Part shown: positions 22,509 through 22,550 of the stretch, piece after piece
How the letters are laid out: each line of letters starts with the position of its first letter
Numbering within the stretch: position 1 is the stretch's first letter
From: CAZYVU01 sp964651435
Lineage (GTDB): Bacteria; Desulfobacterota; Syntrophorhabdia; Syntrophorhabdales; CAYQXL01
Assembly (NCBI GenBank): GCA_964651435.1
Contig: CAZYVU010000043.1
Coordinates: forward strand, 1-22,550
Reading direction: 5' to 3'
Length of the DNA: 22,550 nt
Notes under the pieces: generated by a model
Told to the model about the DNA's origin: nothing
Database searches by the model: none
Seen by the model: the letters and a program-made list of their open reading frames with translations, nothing else
Made by a program: the position numbers and the translations under genes

Positions 22509-22550
22509 CTTTGGGGTCACCCATTAGAGGGCACGTGGCAAGAGATAATG

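Noticed and set aside
22509..22550. Start of another gene at the right edge (ATG at 22548)
   Set aside because: Only one codon is visible and there is no clear ribosome site; nothing can be supported.
1..22550. CRISPR array, tRNA, rRNA, transposase or prophage genes
   Set aside because: No regularly spaced long repeats, RNA gene signatures or mobile-element proteins were seen on either strand.

Overview
This 22.5 kb window is almost entirely one type IV pilus locus. It has the gene content of MSHA-type systems: an ExeA/MshM-like ATPase, an MshL-type secretin, an MshN-like TPR protein and a MshE/PilB motor. These are combined with the pilT-pilB-pilC-pilS-pilR-pilA order known from Geobacter and Myxococcus. 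The GC-rich coding sequence, the dense translational coupling and this gene order suggest a Gram-negative bacterium of the old Deltaproteobacteria (Desulfobacterota) or Nitrospirota. I cannot name the organism. Two runs of N (7821-7920 and 18635-18644) show that this is a draft or metagenome scaffold.

Layout. Minus strand, 36-1943: a membrane-anchored ExeA/GspA-like AAA+ ATPase whose periplasmic part looks like an inactivated L,D-transpeptidase followed by a Cds6/NTF2-like domain. 1944-2311: a divergent intergenic region full of short repeats. Plus strand, 2312-5398: a DPM1-like family 2 glycosyltransferase, then four pseudopilins in the order H-I-J-K (FimT, PilV, PilW and PilX classes). 5510-10890: a natural PilM-PilN fusion, PilO, PilP (split by an assembly gap), an MshL-type secretin lipoprotein and an MshN/GspB-like TPR protein. 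10865-16453: an atypical PilT paralogue with an extra C-terminal domain, a canonical PilT, PilB with a c-di-GMP-type MshEN domain, and PilC. 16461-18951: a PilS-like kinase and a PilR-like sigma-54 activator. 18952-19558: a control region with a consensus sigma-54 promoter, the major pilin and a hairpin terminator. 19580-22508: a YfhO-type membrane protein and a SAM methyltransferase.

How the genes work together. PilB extends and PilT retracts the fibre through PilC. PilM-N, PilO and PilP form the inner-membrane alignment complex that reaches the MshL secretin. The ExeA-like ATPase and the MshN-like protein probably help place the secretin through the peptidoglycan. The H-I-J-K pseudopilins would prime and tip the fibre. 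PilS/PilR would switch on the pilin through the sigma-54 site. No prepilin peptidase (PilD) or PilY1 is present.

The most interesting points are the ExeA/pseudo-transpeptidase fusion, the PilM-PilN fusion, the unusual PilT paralogue, and an AT-richer pilin + YfhO segment. That segment resembles an exchangeable pilin/accessory cassette. With the GT2 at the other end of the locus it suggests a lipid-linked pilin-glycosylation route.
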